From contig NZ_MIEU01000016.1 in the NCBI RefSeq assembly GCF_001968825.1, positions 496,001 through 560,000 on the forward strand: a DNA stretch of 64,000 nt, given 5' to 3'. Positions 1-11,323 of this stretch are shown here, piece after piece. Position 1 is the first letter of the stretch. Each line of letters begins with the position of its first letter. Source of the DNA: Tersicoccus sp. Bi-70. GTDB lineage: Bacteria > Actinomycetota > Actinomycetes > Actinomycetales > Micrococcaceae. The position numbers were made by a program, and so were the translations under genes. The notes beneath the pieces were generated by a model, which saw nothing but the letters and a program-made list of their open reading frames with translations, searched no databases and was not told the DNA's origin.

Positions 1-506
1 AACCCGAGGGTCACGATGGCGAGGTAGTCACCGCGCAGGCGCAGGGTGGGCACCCCGAGGATGACGCCGAAGCACATGGCGACGGCGATCGCGATCGGGA
101 GCGTCCACAGGTACGGGATCTTGACGTAGGGCGAGTCCGGGCTGGTCAGCATCGCCGCGACGTAGGCGCCGACCGCGAAGAACGCGACGTAGCCCAGGTC
201 CAGCAGACCGGCGTAGCCGACCACGATGTTCAGGCCGACCGCGACGAGCGCGTAGCGAGCCATCTCGGTGCAGGCGAGGGCGAAGTTGGTGCCCGGCTCG
301 GTGGAGATCAGCGGCGGGTTCAGCAGCGGCAGCGCGTACGCGGCCGCGAGGACGACGAGCATCCAGGCCCACTGCTGCTGCCGGGACAGCTGCGCCCAGC
401 GGGTCCGCAGCGGGGCGAACAGGTCACGACGTCCACCGGTCTCGCGGTCGACGGCGTCCTTGGCGGCCTCGGCCGAGGGCATCGGGGTCTTGCTGGCCAT
501 GCTCAT
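1..506 (-). CDS. livM: Branched-chain amino acid ABC transporter permease LivM, N-terminal part (truncated by window edge)
   Basis: Second inner-membrane permease of a branched-chain-type (HAAT family) amino acid ABC importer. Only the first 168 codons are in the window. A polar N-terminus of about 40 residues is followed by a hydrophobic segment (about 45-60) and a typical LivM stretch with GYAGLLDLGYVAFF near residue 100, then a third segment. The ATG at 506-504 overlaps the livH stop codon as ATGA, so the two permeases are translationally coupled. An in-frame ATG two codons downstream is also possible. The ATPase genes livG and livF are probably further left, outside the window. Family is clear; the actual substrate (branched-chain amino acid, amide or urea type) cannot be read from this fragment. 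Confidence 0.9.
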   Translation of the reverse strand, partial: MSMASKTPMPSAEAAKDAVDRETGGRRDLFAPLRTRWAQLSRQQQWAWMLVVLAAAYALPLLNPPLISTEPGTNFALACTEMARYALVAVGLNIVVGYAGLLDLGYVAFFAVGAYVAAMLTSPDSPYVKIPYLWTLPIAIAVAMCFGVILGVPTLRLRGDYLAIVTLG

Positions 507-1513
507 GCCTTGCTCCTTCCGAGAGTCTGACCGAGGATGCCCGACGGCCGGACCAGCAGCACGAGGACGAGGACGACGAAGGCGACGACGTCCGTCCACT
601 GGGAGTCACCGAGCAGCAGCTGCCCGTAGTTGCCGATCAGGCCGATCAGCAGGCCACCCAGCAGCGCACCGCGCACGTTGCCGATACCACCGAGCACCGC
701 GGCGGCGAACGCCTTGATGCCGAGGATGAAGCCACCGTTGTACTGGACGCCGGAGGGCACCTTCATGACGTAGAACAGGGCGGCCACCCCGGCGAGCACG
801 CCGCCGATGATGAACGTGGTGACGATGATGCGTTCCTTGTTCACGCCCATCAGGGTCGCGGTGTCCGGGCTCTGGGCGACGGCGCGGATGCCGCGGCCGG
901 TCTTGGACCGGGAGATGAACTGGTCGACCACGACCATCATGAGCACGGCGGCCACGATGATGACGATCTGCTGGCTGTCGATGATGGTGCCGAACACGTC
1001 GAACACCGGCGTCGGCCGGAACATGATCACCGCGGGCTCGGCCGACGGGCCACGCCAGATGAAGAAGATGTACTGGATGACGAAGGACATGCCGATCGCG
1101 GTGATCAAGAAGACCAGCCGCGGGGCGTTGCGCTTGCGCAGCGGCCCGTAGGCGACGCGTTCGAGCAGGAACGCGGTGATCGCCGAGGCCACCATGGCGA
1201 CCACGACCGCGATGAACAGATTGATGACGATCGCCCAGAAACCCAGGCGGGGAATGGAGGGGCCGAAGCCGAAGCCCAGCGTCAGGGTGAACACGATGGC
1301 GTAGCAGCCGACGATGAACACCTCGGAGTGGGCGAAGTTGATCAGGTTCAGCACGCCGTAGACGAGCGTGTACCCGAGAGCCACGAGGGCGTAGATGGCG
1401 CCGAAGGTCAGGCCGTCGAACGTCGCGGGCCAGAAGTTCTGGACCAGCGTGTCGACGTCGAAGTTGATCCAGTCGCTGGCCATGGGCAGCACAGCGGTCA
1501 GGGTTGCGAGCAT
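503..1513 (-). CDS. livH: Branched-chain amino acid ABC transporter permease LivH
   Basis: First membrane permease of the HAAT-type importer; it pairs with LivM to form the channel. The 336-residue protein is almost entirely membrane segments and carries the LivH hallmark LNLINFAHSEVF near residue 50 and GGIGNVRGALLGG near the C-terminus. I chose the ATG at 1513 because AAGGA lies five bases upstream of it; an in-frame ATG at 1519 leaves no room for a ribosome-binding site. The longer open frame extending upstream to about 1708 is not supported. It lies 109 bases downstream of the binding-protein gene, separated by a strong hairpin, and overlaps livM by four bases. Confidence 0.9.
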   Translation of the reverse strand: MLATLTAVLPMASDWINFDVDTLVQNFWPATFDGLTFGAIYALVALGYTLVYGVLNLINFAHSEVFIVGCYAIVFTLTLGFGFGPSIPRLGFWAIVINLFIAVVVAMVASAITAFLLERVAYGPLRKRNAPRLVFLITAIGMSFVIQYIFFIWRGPSAEPAVIMFRPTPVFDVFGTIIDSQQIVIIVAAVLMMVVVDQFISRSKTGRGIRAVAQSPDTATLMGVNKERIIVTTFIIGGVLAGVAALFYVMKVPSGVQYNGGFILGIKAFAAAVLGGIGNVRGALLGGLLIGLIGNYGQLLLGDSQWTDVVAFVVLVLVLLVRPSGILGQTLGRSKA

Positions 1514-1568
1514 GGACATCCTTTGAGGAGGACGGGAACGGGCAGCGGAACAGCGGTCCGCACGCAGC

Positions 1569-1609
1569 GGTGCCGCGGGGTCAGCGCCAGGCGCTGTCCC
1601 CGCGGCACC
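1569..1609 (-). terminator. Strong hairpin between livK and livH (likely attenuator)
   Basis: GGTGCCGCGGGG at 1569-1580 pairs perfectly with CCCCGCGGCACC at 1598-1609. Inside, after one mismatch, CAGCGC (1582-1587) pairs with GCGCTG (1591-1596), leaving a 3-base loop. It lies 14 bases past the livK stop and has no U tract. Position and strength fit a partial terminator or mRNA-stabilising hairpin that keeps binding-protein transcript in excess over permease transcript. The structure is seen; the role is inferred. Confidence 0.7.
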
Positions 1610-1622
1610 AGGGTCACGGGTG

Positions 1623-2870
1623 TCAGCCGATCTTGCCGACCGGGACGATCTTGCCGCCCTCGACCTTGTAGCCGAAGACGTCCGGCTTGGCGAGCTCGCC
1701 CTTGTCATCCCACTGGTAGTGCTTGGACAGGCCGTCCTTGTCGTAGGACTTCACCCAGTCCAGCAGCGCCGGGCGGGTGTTCTTGCCGGCGTCGATCCCG
1801 GAGAGCAGCACGGTCGCGGCGTCGTAGCCCTCGATCGAGTAGGTGCCCGGCTCGGCGCCGTTGCTGACCTTCTTGTATCCGTCGGCGAAGCTGGAGATCA
1901 GCTCACCGGGGATGCAGGGGCAGGTGAAGTAGGCGCCGTCGGAGGCGTCGCCGGCCTGCTTGATGAACTGGTCGTCCTTCAGGCCGTCCGGGCCGAGGAA
2001 GACACCGGTGTAGCCCTTGCCCGACAGCTGCTGCTGGAACGGGGCACCCTCGGCGTAGTAACCGGAGTAGAACACCGCGTCCGGCTTGGCGTTGACGATC
2101 TTGGAGATCACGGCCGAGAAGTCCTTCTGGCCGGTGGTCACCTTGTCGGTGCCGACGACGGCGCTGCCGAGCGCCTTCGAGGTGGACTCGCCCAGGCCGA
2201 TGCCGTAGTCCGAGTCGTCCTGGACGACGTAGACCTTCTTGGCCTGCAGCTTGCCGGTGAGGAAGGTCGCCGCGGCCGGGCCCTGGACGGCGTCGTTGCC
2301 GAGGCCACGGAAGAAGGTCTTCCAGCCGTTGGTGGTCAGCGTCGGGTTGGTGGCCGCGGGCGTGATGTGCACGAGGCCCTTCTGCTCGAAGATGTTGCCC
2401 GTCGCCTTGGACTCGCCCGAGAACGGGAGGCCGACGACGCCGACGATGCTGCTCTCGCTCACGGCCTGGGTGACCGGGCCGGTGGCCTTGTTCGGGTCAC
2501 CCTCGGTGTCGAACTTCTTGAACTGCACCTGGCAGTTCGGGTTGGCCGCGTTGTGCTCGTTGATGGCCAGCTGCACACCGTTGTAGATGTTCACGCCGAG
2601 CTGGGCGTTGGGGCCGGTCTGCGCGCCCACGTACGCGAGCGTCGTGCCGGCGTCACAGGTCGCCTTGCCGTCGCCCTTGGGCAGGACGGCGTCCTTCGGG
2701 GTGTCGATGGAGCTGATGGCCGGCAGGTTGACCCGCCCGCTGCCGCCGCCGGCGTCACTGGAACCGCCCGAAGCGCCCCCGCTTCCGGCACCCGGATTGG
2801 CGCAGCTGGCCAGCGCCAGCGCAATGGCTGCCCCCGCAGCCAGAGTGGTCAAGGTCTTCCTCGACGCCAT
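1623..2870 (-). CDS. livK: Branched-chain-type amino acid ABC transporter substrate-binding lipoprotein
   Basis: Extracytoplasmic solute-binding protein (periplasmic-binding-protein fold type I, LivJ/LivK family) feeding LivHM. The 415-residue protein starts with a lipoprotein signal: basic MASRKT, a hydrophobic run, then LALASC with the lipidated Cys at about residue 23, followed by a Gly/Ser-rich linker. The mature part has the family pattern: TLAYVGAQTGPNAQLG at the start of lobe 1, and GVVGLPFSGESKA and VYVVQDDSDYG further on. ATG 2870 is preferred because it sits directly before the signal peptide; a GTG at 2888 in frame adds six residues. Ligand is unknown. The gene heads the liv operon and carries its own upstream palindrome. 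Confidence 0.9.
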   Translation of the reverse strand: MASRKTLTTLAAGAAIALALASCANPGAGSGGASGGSSDAGGGSGRVNLPAISSIDTPKDAVLPKGDGKATCDAGTTLAYVGAQTGPNAQLGVNIYNGVQLAINEHNAANPNCQVQFKKFDTEGDPNKATGPVTQAVSESSIVGVVGLPFSGESKATGNIFEQKGLVHITPAATNPTLTTNGWKTFFRGLGNDAVQGPAAATFLTGKLQAKKVYVVQDDSDYGIGLGESTSKALGSAVVGTDKVTTGQKDFSAVISKIVNAKPDAVFYSGYYAEGAPFQQQLSGKGYTGVFLGPDGLKDDQFIKQAGDASDGAYFTCPCIPGELISSFADGYKKVSNGAEPGTYSIEGYDAATVLLSGIDAGKNTRPALLDWVKSYDKDGLSKHYQWDDKGELAKPDVFGYKVEGGKIVPVGKIG

Positions 2871-2928
2871 GGTGATTCCGCCTCTCACGACGAATCGGCA
2901 GCCGTTCCGAACGGTGGCTGCACCCGAT

Positions 2929-2950
2929 ATGTGTGGTTGAGACTACACAT
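2929..2950. promoter_or_regulatory. Imperfect palindrome upstream of livK (candidate operator)
   Basis: ATGTGT at 2929-2934 and ACACAT at 2945-2950 form an inverted repeat with 8 of 11 positions paired over 22 bp. It lies 58 bases upstream of the livK start, in a region that is AT-rich compared with the surroundings. This is a plausible operator for the liv operon; no regulator gene is adjacent in the window. Confidence 0.4.
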
Positions 2951-3040
2951 AAATCGGTGCCGCGGTGGTGAACCTCACATTTCCACGGTGTTGCGTGGCG
3001 GACGACCGGTGTTGCGCTGCTCACACCGGATTCCCCGGCC

Positions 3041-3667
3041 TCATCCAGCCGCCGGAGGCACCACGTTCAGGTCCAGCAGCTCGGCCCGGTGGCCCTCGAA
3101 CCGCACCGTCGTGACCGACCCGTTGGTGATGGCGGGGAACACGGTGCGGTAGCGGTCGATGTCGATCCACAGCAGCGCACACAGCAACAGCCGGATCAGG
3201 GTGCCGTGGCTGACCACGAGCACGTGGCCGTCCGGGTGGGCGGCCTCGATCTCGCGCAGCGCGTCGGAACCGCGTGCGATGGCGGTCGACCCCGGCTCGC
3301 CACCGGGCAGTGGGATCACGCCGGGATGGGAGAAGTGGGCGGCGGCGGCGTCGGGGAACCGCTCGTCCATCTCCGCGCGGGTCATCCCCTCGCCCTCCCC
3401 GAAGTCGACCTCGCCGAGCCGGGGATCGGTGCCGAGCGTCAGGCCCAGCGCCTCGGCGGCCGGAGTGGCCGTGTCGATCGCCCGCTGCAGGGTCGAGGAC
3501 CAGACGCCGGAGAACGCCTCGCCGTCCGGGCGACGGGTCGCCCAGGCCGCCAGCGCCCGGGCCTGCGCCCGCCCGGTGTCGGTGAGCGCGATGTCGGAGA
3601 CCCCGGCGTAGCGGTTCTCGTCCTGCCAGGGGGTGCGGCCGTGCCGCACGAGGGAGAAGGTGGTCAC
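3041..3667 (-). CDS. Histidine phosphatase family protein (phosphoglycerate mutase-like)
   Basis: Cytoplasmic phosphatase or mutase of the histidine phosphatase superfamily, 208 residues. The catalytic RHG motif is at residues 8-10, a conserved acidic GEVDFGEGEG stretch follows near 85-95, and the second catalytic His lies in VVSHGT in the C-terminal half, so the active site looks complete. The start is a GTG at 3667 placing the RHG at the usual depth. It stands between the liv operon and isocitrate dehydrogenase on the same strand, but a hairpin separates it from the latter. Members act on phosphosugars, nucleotides or cofactors such as alpha-ribazole phosphate; nothing here decides the substrate. 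Confidence 0.85.
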   Translation of the reverse strand: MTTFSLVRHGRTPWQDENRYAGVSDIALTDTGRAQARALAAWATRRPDGEAFSGVWSSTLQRAIDTATPAAEALGLTLGTDPRLGEVDFGEGEGMTRAEMDERFPDAAAAHFSHPGVIPLPGGEPGSTAIARGSDALREIEAAHPDGHVLVVSHGTLIRLLLCALLWIDIDRYRTVFPAITNGSVTTVRFEGHRAELLDLNVVPPAAG

Positions 3668-3681
3668 GGCCTCACGCTACG

Positions 3682-3718
3682 CCAGCAGGCCCCGCCCGGG
3701 AGGGACGGGGCCCGCTGG
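3682..3718 (-). terminator. Terminator hairpin downstream of isocitrate dehydrogenase
   Basis: CCAGC-A-GGCCCCG (3682-3694) pairs with CGGGGCC-C-GCTGG (3706-3718): a 12-bp stem with one A/C mismatch and an 11-base loop. It lies 49 bases after the stop of the dehydrogenase in its direction of transcription, which suits an intrinsic terminator even though no clear U run follows. Confidence 0.6.
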
Positions 3719-3767
3719 GACGGCCGGCCGGATCGGCAGCTGGCGCGTCAGCGGTCGAGCGTGACCG

Positions 3768-6050
<2,283 letters not shown>

Positions 6051-6118
6051 CTACCCGACGGGGTTCGCGGCGGGTCGCGGGTGGGTGGGCGGCCGGTGGC
6101 TGGGCGGTAGCTGGCCGG

Positions 6119-7750
6119 TCAGTGGAAGAAGTGCCGGGCCCCGGTGACGTACATGGTCACGCCGGCGGCGTTCGCGGCGGCGATCACCTCGTCGTCGCGG
6201 ATGGAGCCCCCGGGCTGGACGACGGCGGAGACGCCGGCGTCGAAGAGGATCTGCGCGCCGTCGGCGAACGGGAAGAACGCGTCCGACGCGGCCACGGAAC
6301 CGGTCACCCGGTCGACGCGGGCGCCGTCGGGCCCCTCGGGGGCGAGCTCGCGGGCCCGCTCGATGGCCAGCTTGCACGAGTCCACGCGGTTGACCTGGCC
6401 CATGCCGACCCCGATGCTCGCGCCGTCGCGGGCGAGCAGGATCGCGTTGGACTTCGCGGCCCGGCAGGCCCGCCAGGCGAAGGAGAGGTCGGCGAGGGTC
6501 TTCTCGTCGGCCGGCTCCCCCGCGACCAGGGTCCAGGTGGCGGGGTCGTCGCCCTCGGCGTCGAGCCGGTCGGTCACCTGCACGAGCACGCCGCCGGAGA
6601 CCTGGCGGATCTCGGCCGGGTAGCGGCCGAAGCCCTCGGGCAGGGCGAGGAGACGGATGTTCTTCTTCGCGGTGAGGATCGTCAGGGCCGCCGGCTCGAA
6701 GCCGGGCGCGATGACGACCTCGGTGAAGATGTCCTTCAGCGTGGCCGCCATGGCCTCGGTGACCACCCGGTTGGCCGCGACCACCCCGCCGTAGGCGGAG
6801 ACGGGGTCGCAGGCGTGGGCCTTGCGGTGGGCGTCGGCGATCGGGTCCTCGGCGTCGGGGCTGCCGACGGCGATGCCACACGGGTTGGCGTGCTTGATGA
6901 TCGCGACCGCCGGCTCGTCGAAGTCGAAGGCGGCGCGCAGGGCGGCGTCCGCGTCGACGAAGTTGTTGTAGCTCATCGCCTTGCCGTGCAGCTGGTCGGC
7001 CTGGGCGATGCCGGCGGGGGCGGCCTTGTCCGCGTACAGGGCGGCCTGCTGGTGCGGGTTCTCCCCGTAGCGCAGCACCTCGGAGCGCTCCAAGGCGAGC
7101 CCCGCGTAGGCGGGCCAGCTGACCGTCCCGTTCTCGTCCTCGTCGAGGAACTGCCCGGCGGTCCAGGTGGCGACGGCGTTGTCGTAGCTGGCGGTGTGGG
7201 CGAAGGCGCGGGCCGCGAGCCGGCGGCGCGCGGCCAGGTCGAAGCCGCCGGCCTCCGCCGCACGGACCACCTCGGGGTATCCGGACGGGTCCACGACCAC
7301 GGCGACGCTCGCGTGGTTCTTCGCGGCAGCGCGCACCATCGAGGGGCCGCCGATGTCGATCTGCTCGACGATCTCGTCCGCCTCCGCGCCCGAGGCGACG
7401 GTGTCGACGAACGGGTAGAGGTTGACGATCACCAGGTCGAACGGCTCGACCTCCAGCTCGTGCAGCTGGGCGACGTGTTCGGGACGGCGGCGGTCCGCGA
7501 GGATGCCGGCGTGCACGCGGGGGTGCAGCGTCTTGACCCGCCCGTCGAGGGTCTCGGGGAAACCGGTGACGTCGGCGACCTCGGTGACGGGCACGCCGGC
7601 CGCGGCGATGGCCTTCGCGGTCGACCCCGTCGAGACGATGCTGACACCCGCGGCGTGCAGGCCCACGGCCAGTTCGGGCAGCCCGGTCTTGTCGTAGACC
7701 GAGATGAGGGCGCGGTGGAAGGGAACACGGTCGAGCTGCTGCAGGCTCAC
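6119..7750 (-). CDS. purH: Bifunctional AICAR transformylase / IMP cyclohydrolase PurH
   Basis: Catalyses the last two steps of de novo IMP synthesis: formylation of AICAR with 10-formyl-THF, then ring closure. The 543-residue protein has the MGS-like cyclohydrolase domain at about 1-150 ([35 protein letters not shown]) and the transformylase domain after it, with [13 protein letters not shown] and the KHANPCG motif. Start is GTG 7750, nine bases after CGGAG; it puts [11 protein letters not shown] at the usual place. In many actinobacteria purN lies directly beside purH. Here purN is 5.4 kb away with sugar-acid genes in between, so purH is expected to have its own promoter. Confidence 0.96.
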   Translation of the reverse strand: MSLQQLDRVPFHRALISVYDKTGLPELAVGLHAAGVSIVSTGSTAKAIAAAGVPVTEVADVTGFPETLDGRVKTLHPRVHAGILADRRRPEHVAQLHELEVEPFDLVIVNLYPFVDTVASGAEADEIVEQIDIGGPSMVRAAAKNHASVAVVVDPSGYPEVVRAAEAGGFDLAARRRLAARAFAHTASYDNAVATWTAGQFLDEDENGTVSWPAYAGLALERSEVLRYGENPHQQAALYADKAAPAGIAQADQLHGKAMSYNNFVDADAALRAAFDFDEPAVAIIKHANPCGIAVGSPDAEDPIADAHRKAHACDPVSAYGGVVAANRVVTEAMAATLKDIFTEVVIAPGFEPAALTILTAKKNIRLLALPEGFGRYPAEIRQVSGGVLVQVTDRLDAEGDDPATWTLVAGEPADEKTLADLSFAWRACRAAKSNAILLARDGASIGVGMGQVNRVDSCKLAIERARELAPEGPDGARVDRVTGSVAASDAFFPFADGAQILFDAGVSAVVQPGGSIRDDEVIAAANAAGVTMYVTGARHFFH

Positions 7751-8031
7751 GGGAGTGGACTCCGGTCGGTCGGGAGTGGGTTCGACCTCAGCCTAGACAC
7801 CGGGCAGGGGCGGGAGCACGTCGATGACGACGGGCCCCGGCCTCGAGGCGGCCCCGCCGACCGGGCCGGCCGACCGACCGCCACAGCGGGTGTGACACGT
7901 GGGGCGGATGTGGTCGATCCGTCGTCGCACCGATCCCATCCGCACCACTCGTCGTGGCCGTTGGTCGGGACCTCGTGGGGCGGTCGTGGGTGTCCGGACG
8001 AGATCCGCTTCGCCCGTGGGACGCTGAGCGC
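7751..8031. other. Intergenic region between purH and an unknown gene
   Basis: 281 bases that must hold the purH promoter (minus strand) and that of the divergent unknown gene. It is very GC-rich. I see no convincing promoter hexamers, no extended palindrome and no credible small gene. Confidence 0.4.
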
Positions 8032-8967
8032 ATGGAGTGGACGGACGACATCGCGCGCGGGGCCTGGATCCGCGAGCGGACGCACTGGGGCTCGACGGTG
8101 ACGGTGGCCGTGCCGGACGGCTTCGAGCGGTACGCGCGGGTGTTCCACCCGGTCCCGGTGTCACGGATGATCACCGACCCGGACGAGATCGCCGCGATGC
8201 CCCCGATCCCCGGACTGCCCGAGGAGCTGGCCGGCGAGCTGGCTGACGCTCCGCGCTATGCCGAGGAGCGGTGGACCTGGGCGCGGACGGCCGAGGCGCT
8301 CGGAGCGACCATGCACGCCACGGCCCAGTGGGCGGCCATCACCGGCAACGCCGACGGTTTCGCCACCCTGCCCGACGGCCGCAGCGTCGGCCAGACGCGC
8401 GAGGGCCACCTGCCGCCGGAACAGCTCGCCGCCCTGGTCCGATTGCTGCCGACGACGACGCCGGACGATCTGACCATCGCCGTCTGGGTCGGCTGGGGCG
8501 AGCTGAACGCGGGGAGCAGGAACATCGCGCTCTACTTCCCCCTGGGCGTCTCCCGCCGCGAGCGGCTGCGGGCGGAGGAGGAGGCCCGCCGCGAGCGCGA
8601 GGAGGCGCTGGATCCCGCCGTAGCGAGCGCCGTGCGCCGTCGACGTGGACTGCTGGAGCTGCCGAACCGGGAGTACGTCCTGCTGACCACCACGGTCGAC
8701 GAGCTCGCCGACCCGACCTGGCCCGAGCGGGCAGGGCTGGGATGGACGACCGGACCGGGCTGGATCGGACACGGCGGCCCGATGCCTGCGCTGGTGTGGC
8801 CGGCGGATCGGGCGTGGTGCATCGGCAGTGAGATCGATGTCGACAGCACCGTGGTGGCCGGCTCGGCGGAGGCGATCACCGCGATCGTCCGGTCGGACGA
8901 GGTGGAGGCGCTGATCGTCCGCCCCGAGGACGACCTCGGCCGCGACGCCGACCACGTCAACGGCTGA
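8032..8967 (+). CDS. Hypothetical cytoplasmic protein, function unknown
   Basis: 311 residues, no signal peptide and no membrane segment. I do not recognise a characterised family. It is rich in Trp, Pro and Glu (MEWTDDIARG start; RTHWGSTVTVAVPDGF follows), has a highly charged stretch at about 180-205 (RRERLRAEEEARREREE) and a C-terminal part ending in an acidic-polar tail. Coding is supported by codon bias and by ending exactly where the opposite-strand neighbour ends (9 bases apart). The ATG at 8032 is chosen because the 26 upstream in-frame codons do not look coding; no strong ribosome-binding site is seen. It faces purH divergently. Function left open. Confidence 0.65.
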   Translation: MEWTDDIARGAWIRERTHWGSTVTVAVPDGFERYARVFHPVPVSRMITDPDEIAAMPPIPGLPEELAGELADAPRYAEERWTWARTAEALGATMHATAQWAAITGNADGFATLPDGRSVGQTREGHLPPEQLAALVRLLPTTTPDDLTIAVWVGWGELNAGSRNIALYFPLGVSRRERLRAEEEARREREEALDPAVASAVRRRRGLLELPNREYVLLTTTVDELADPTWPERAGLGWTTGPGWIGHGGPMPALVWPADRAWCIGSEIDVDSTVVAGSAEAITAIVRSDEVEALIVRPEDDLGRDADHVNG

Positions 8968-8976
8968 GGGACCGGT

Positions 8977-9678
8977 TCAGGCGATACCGGCGTCGGACCC
9001 GGGAGTCCGGGGACGGCGGGGGTGACGCCGCCCAGCGCCCGTGCCGACGATCCAGCCGAACCACCAGCCGCAGGTGACGACGATGACACCGAGGCCCGCG
9101 GTGACCAGGGCGAGGGAGAACAGGACTGGCGCCTCCGGCACAGCCGGGGCGAAGTACTCGTTGGACAGAGGCGCGTAGGCGAACCATCCGAACGTGCGCT
9201 GCGGGGCCGCCAGCAGACCGACGGCGAGACCTGCGACGACGAGCACGAAGCCGATGCCCGCGCCGGCGAGCAGTTCCCGTACGGGTCGCGCCCTCGCTGC
9301 GACGGCATGCTGCGCCAGTGTCCAGCCGAAGGTGAACACCAGGACGACGGCGCCCACGACGACCAGCAGGGGTCCGACCAGGTCGGCAGGTCCGGACCCC
9401 GGCAGCCAGTCACCGGGCTGCAGCGGCTCGGAGGAGCCGGAGTAGAGGACGGCGGGCTCGTCGGACACCGCGTACTCGGCATAGCGACGCGGCCCGGTAC
9501 CCGTGGTCGCTGCCACATTCGCCACGACCATCGTCACGATCCCCGCCACGAGCAGGCCGAGGCCCACGAGCGCGGTCACGAGCCGGGACCACGGCCACCG
9601 GTGTCGGCCGGTCGTGCCTCCGGAGATGGGTGCCGGCTCGTCGGCCGGCCGATCGGCGTCCCCCGCGTCGTCGGTCAT
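8977..9678 (-). CDS. Hypothetical membrane protein with four predicted helices
   Basis: 233 residues. A polar N-terminus (MTDDAGDADRP) leads to a first membrane segment at about 34-56, an extracytoplasmic loop with GTGPRRYAEYAV and a Pro/Ser-rich part, then three more segments: at about 117-136, about 150-168 and a last one near 200-220. The C-terminus is basic. The ATG at 9678 is preferred over the longer frame from 9720 because the polar start follows it directly. No family recognised. It is convergent with the unknown gene at 8032 and divergent from the MFS gene at 9827. Confidence 0.65.
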   Translation of the reverse strand: MTDDAGDADRPADEPAPISGGTTGRHRWPWSRLVTALVGLGLLVAGIVTMVVANVAATTGTGPRRYAEYAVSDEPAVLYSGSSEPLQPGDWLPGSGPADLVGPLLVVVGAVVLVFTFGWTLAQHAVAARARPVRELLAGAGIGFVLVVAGLAVGLLAAPQRTFGWFAYAPLSNEYFAPAVPEAPVLFSLALVTAGLGVIVVTCGWWFGWIVGTGAGRRHPRRPRTPGSDAGIA

Positions 9679-9826
9679 GATCAGAGCGTAGGCGAGAGTG
9701 GCGCACAACACGCCGGACATGCGCTACAGTGATGTCCACTTCCGGCGGCCCGTGGTGACGCAGCATGCTATCCCGGTCGGAGGTCACCCGCTCGTCGCGG
9801 GAATCACGCCAGGAAAGAGGTCCACC

Positions 9827-11212
9827 GTGACCAGTCCTACCCATACCCAGAATGCCCCGCTCCCCGCGGGCGACGCCGTCGTCCAGGACCTTCCCTGGCG
9901 CTGGGGCGTCCAGGGCAAGATCTTCCTCATCGGCGGCCTCGGCTTCATGTTCGACGCCTGGGACGTCACCCTGAACGGCTTCCTCATCCCGCTGCTCTCG
10001 GCCGACTGGCACCTCACGCCGGGTCAGGCCGCGTGGGTCGGCACCGCCAACCTCATCGGCATGGCCGTCGGCGCCTTCGCGTGGGGCGGGATCGCCGACG
10101 CCGTGGGCCGGAAGCGCGCGTTCACCCTGACCCTGCTCATCTTCTCGGTGTTCACGCTGTTCGGCGCCCTCTCCCCCGACCTGCTCTGGTTCTGCGTGTT
10201 CCGGTTCATCGCCGGCTTCGGGCTCGGCGGCTGCATCCCCGTCGACTACGCCCTCGTCGGCGAGTTCACCCCGCGCCGGCAACGCGGCCGGGTCCTGACC
10301 GCCATGGACGGCTGGTGGCCGATCGGCGCGACCCTGTGCGGCGTCGTCTCCGCCGCGCTCGTCGCCGTGGTCCACGACTGGCGTCCGCTCATGTTCGTCA
10401 TGATCATCCCGGCGCTGCTCGTCTTCTGGGTGCGCACCGGCGTGCCGGAGTCGCCGCTGTTCCTCGTCAGCAAGGGCCGGCGGGACGAGGCGAAGCGGGT
10501 CATCGACGGCCTGATCGCCCGCACCGGCGCGACCGTCGGCCCGTGGCGGCTGCCGGACCCGGAGGAGGCGCCCAGGCTCGCGATCGGGTCGCTCACGAAG
10601 CAGGTCGGCCTGCTGTGGCGGTTCGACTGGAAGATCACCCTGACGGCGTGGAGCCTGTTCGTCACCATCCTGCTCGTCTACTACGGCGCGCTGACGTGGA
10701 TGCCGTCCATCCTGGTCAAGGCCGGCTACCCCGAGTCCAGCGCCTTCCTGCGCACGGCGGGCATGACGGCGATCGGCCTGGTCGGTGCGCTCGTCGCGGC
10801 CGCCCTCGTCGAGCGGCTCGGCCGGAAGTGGATGCTCGCGGTCGCGGGCCCGCTGTCGGCCCTCAGCCTGGTGGTGTTCGCCCTGTTCCTCGACGCCGAT
10901 GCCCCGGTCGCCGCCAACGCGATGCTGCTGTTCTTCGGCTTCATCGTCCAGGTCGCCATTCCGGTGCTCTACACCTACGTCTCCGAGCTCTACCCGACGC
11001 AGCTGCGCGGCTCCGGCTTCGGCTGGGCGTCGACGGCGTCGCGGGTCGGCGCCGGGCTGGTCCCGCTGATCTTCGGGTCGCTGCTGTGGCCGGTCCTCGG
11101 ACTGCCGCTGACGTTCGCCGTCACCGGCGCGCTCGTCGTCGTCGCCGTCGTCATCATGGCGGTGTGGGCGCCCGAGACCCGCGGACGCGAGCTGGCGACG
11201 CTGGAGCACTGA
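9827..11212 (+). CDS. MFS transporter, sugar-acid or aromatic-acid proton symporter type
   Basis: Inner-membrane secondary transporter of 461 residues with 12 helices. Family signatures are visible: GGIADAVGRKRAF after helix 2 (the MFS G-x3-D-x2-G-R-K-R loop), GEFTPRRQRGR in the first half, and ELYPTQLRGSGFG in the second half, a pattern typical of the sugar/acid symporter group. The start is GTG 9827, six bases after AGGAAAGAGG. It is convergent with gluconokinase and ManD-type dehydratase across a perfect terminator, so gluconate or another hexonate is a reasonable substrate guess, though not shown. Confidence 0.85.
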   Translation: MTSPTHTQNAPLPAGDAVVQDLPWRWGVQGKIFLIGGLGFMFDAWDVTLNGFLIPLLSADWHLTPGQAAWVGTANLIGMAVGAFAWGGIADAVGRKRAFTLTLLIFSVFTLFGALSPDLLWFCVFRFIAGFGLGGCIPVDYALVGEFTPRRQRGRVLTAMDGWWPIGATLCGVVSAALVAVVHDWRPLMFVMIIPALLVFWVRTGVPESPLFLVSKGRRDEAKRVIDGLIARTGATVGPWRLPDPEEAPRLAIGSLTKQVGLLWRFDWKITLTAWSLFVTILLVYYGALTWMPSILVKAGYPESSAFLRTAGMTAIGLVGALVAAALVERLGRKWMLAVAGPLSALSLVVFALFLDADAPVAANAMLLFFGFIVQVAIPVLYTYVSELYPTQLRGSGFGWASTASRVGAGLVPLIFGSLLWPVLGLPLTFAVTGALVVVAVVIMAVWAPETRGRELATLEH

Positions 11213-11228
11213 CACTTCCGGTCGACGA

Positions 11229-11274
11229 ACGACGGCGGCCCCGGGAATCGCGTGATTCCCGGGGCCGCCGTCGT
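11229..11274. terminator. Bidirectional terminator between the MFS gene and gntK
   Basis: A perfect 21-bp stem: 11229-11249 pairs with 11254-11274 around the 4-base loop GCGT. It sits 16 bases after the MFS stop and 49 bases after the gluconokinase stop on the other strand, so it can serve both convergent genes. Confidence 0.9.
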
Positions 11275-11323
11275 CGCTGTCGATACGAGTGCAGTTCGCG
11301 GGGCGCCGTCAGAGCGGATGGTC

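Noticed and set aside
1620-3152. Long plus-strand open frame of 510 codons opposite livK and the phosphatase
   Set aside because: Antisense shadow of GC-rich coding sequence; no ribosome-binding site, and the translation is low-complexity Val/Gly/Leu/Arg.
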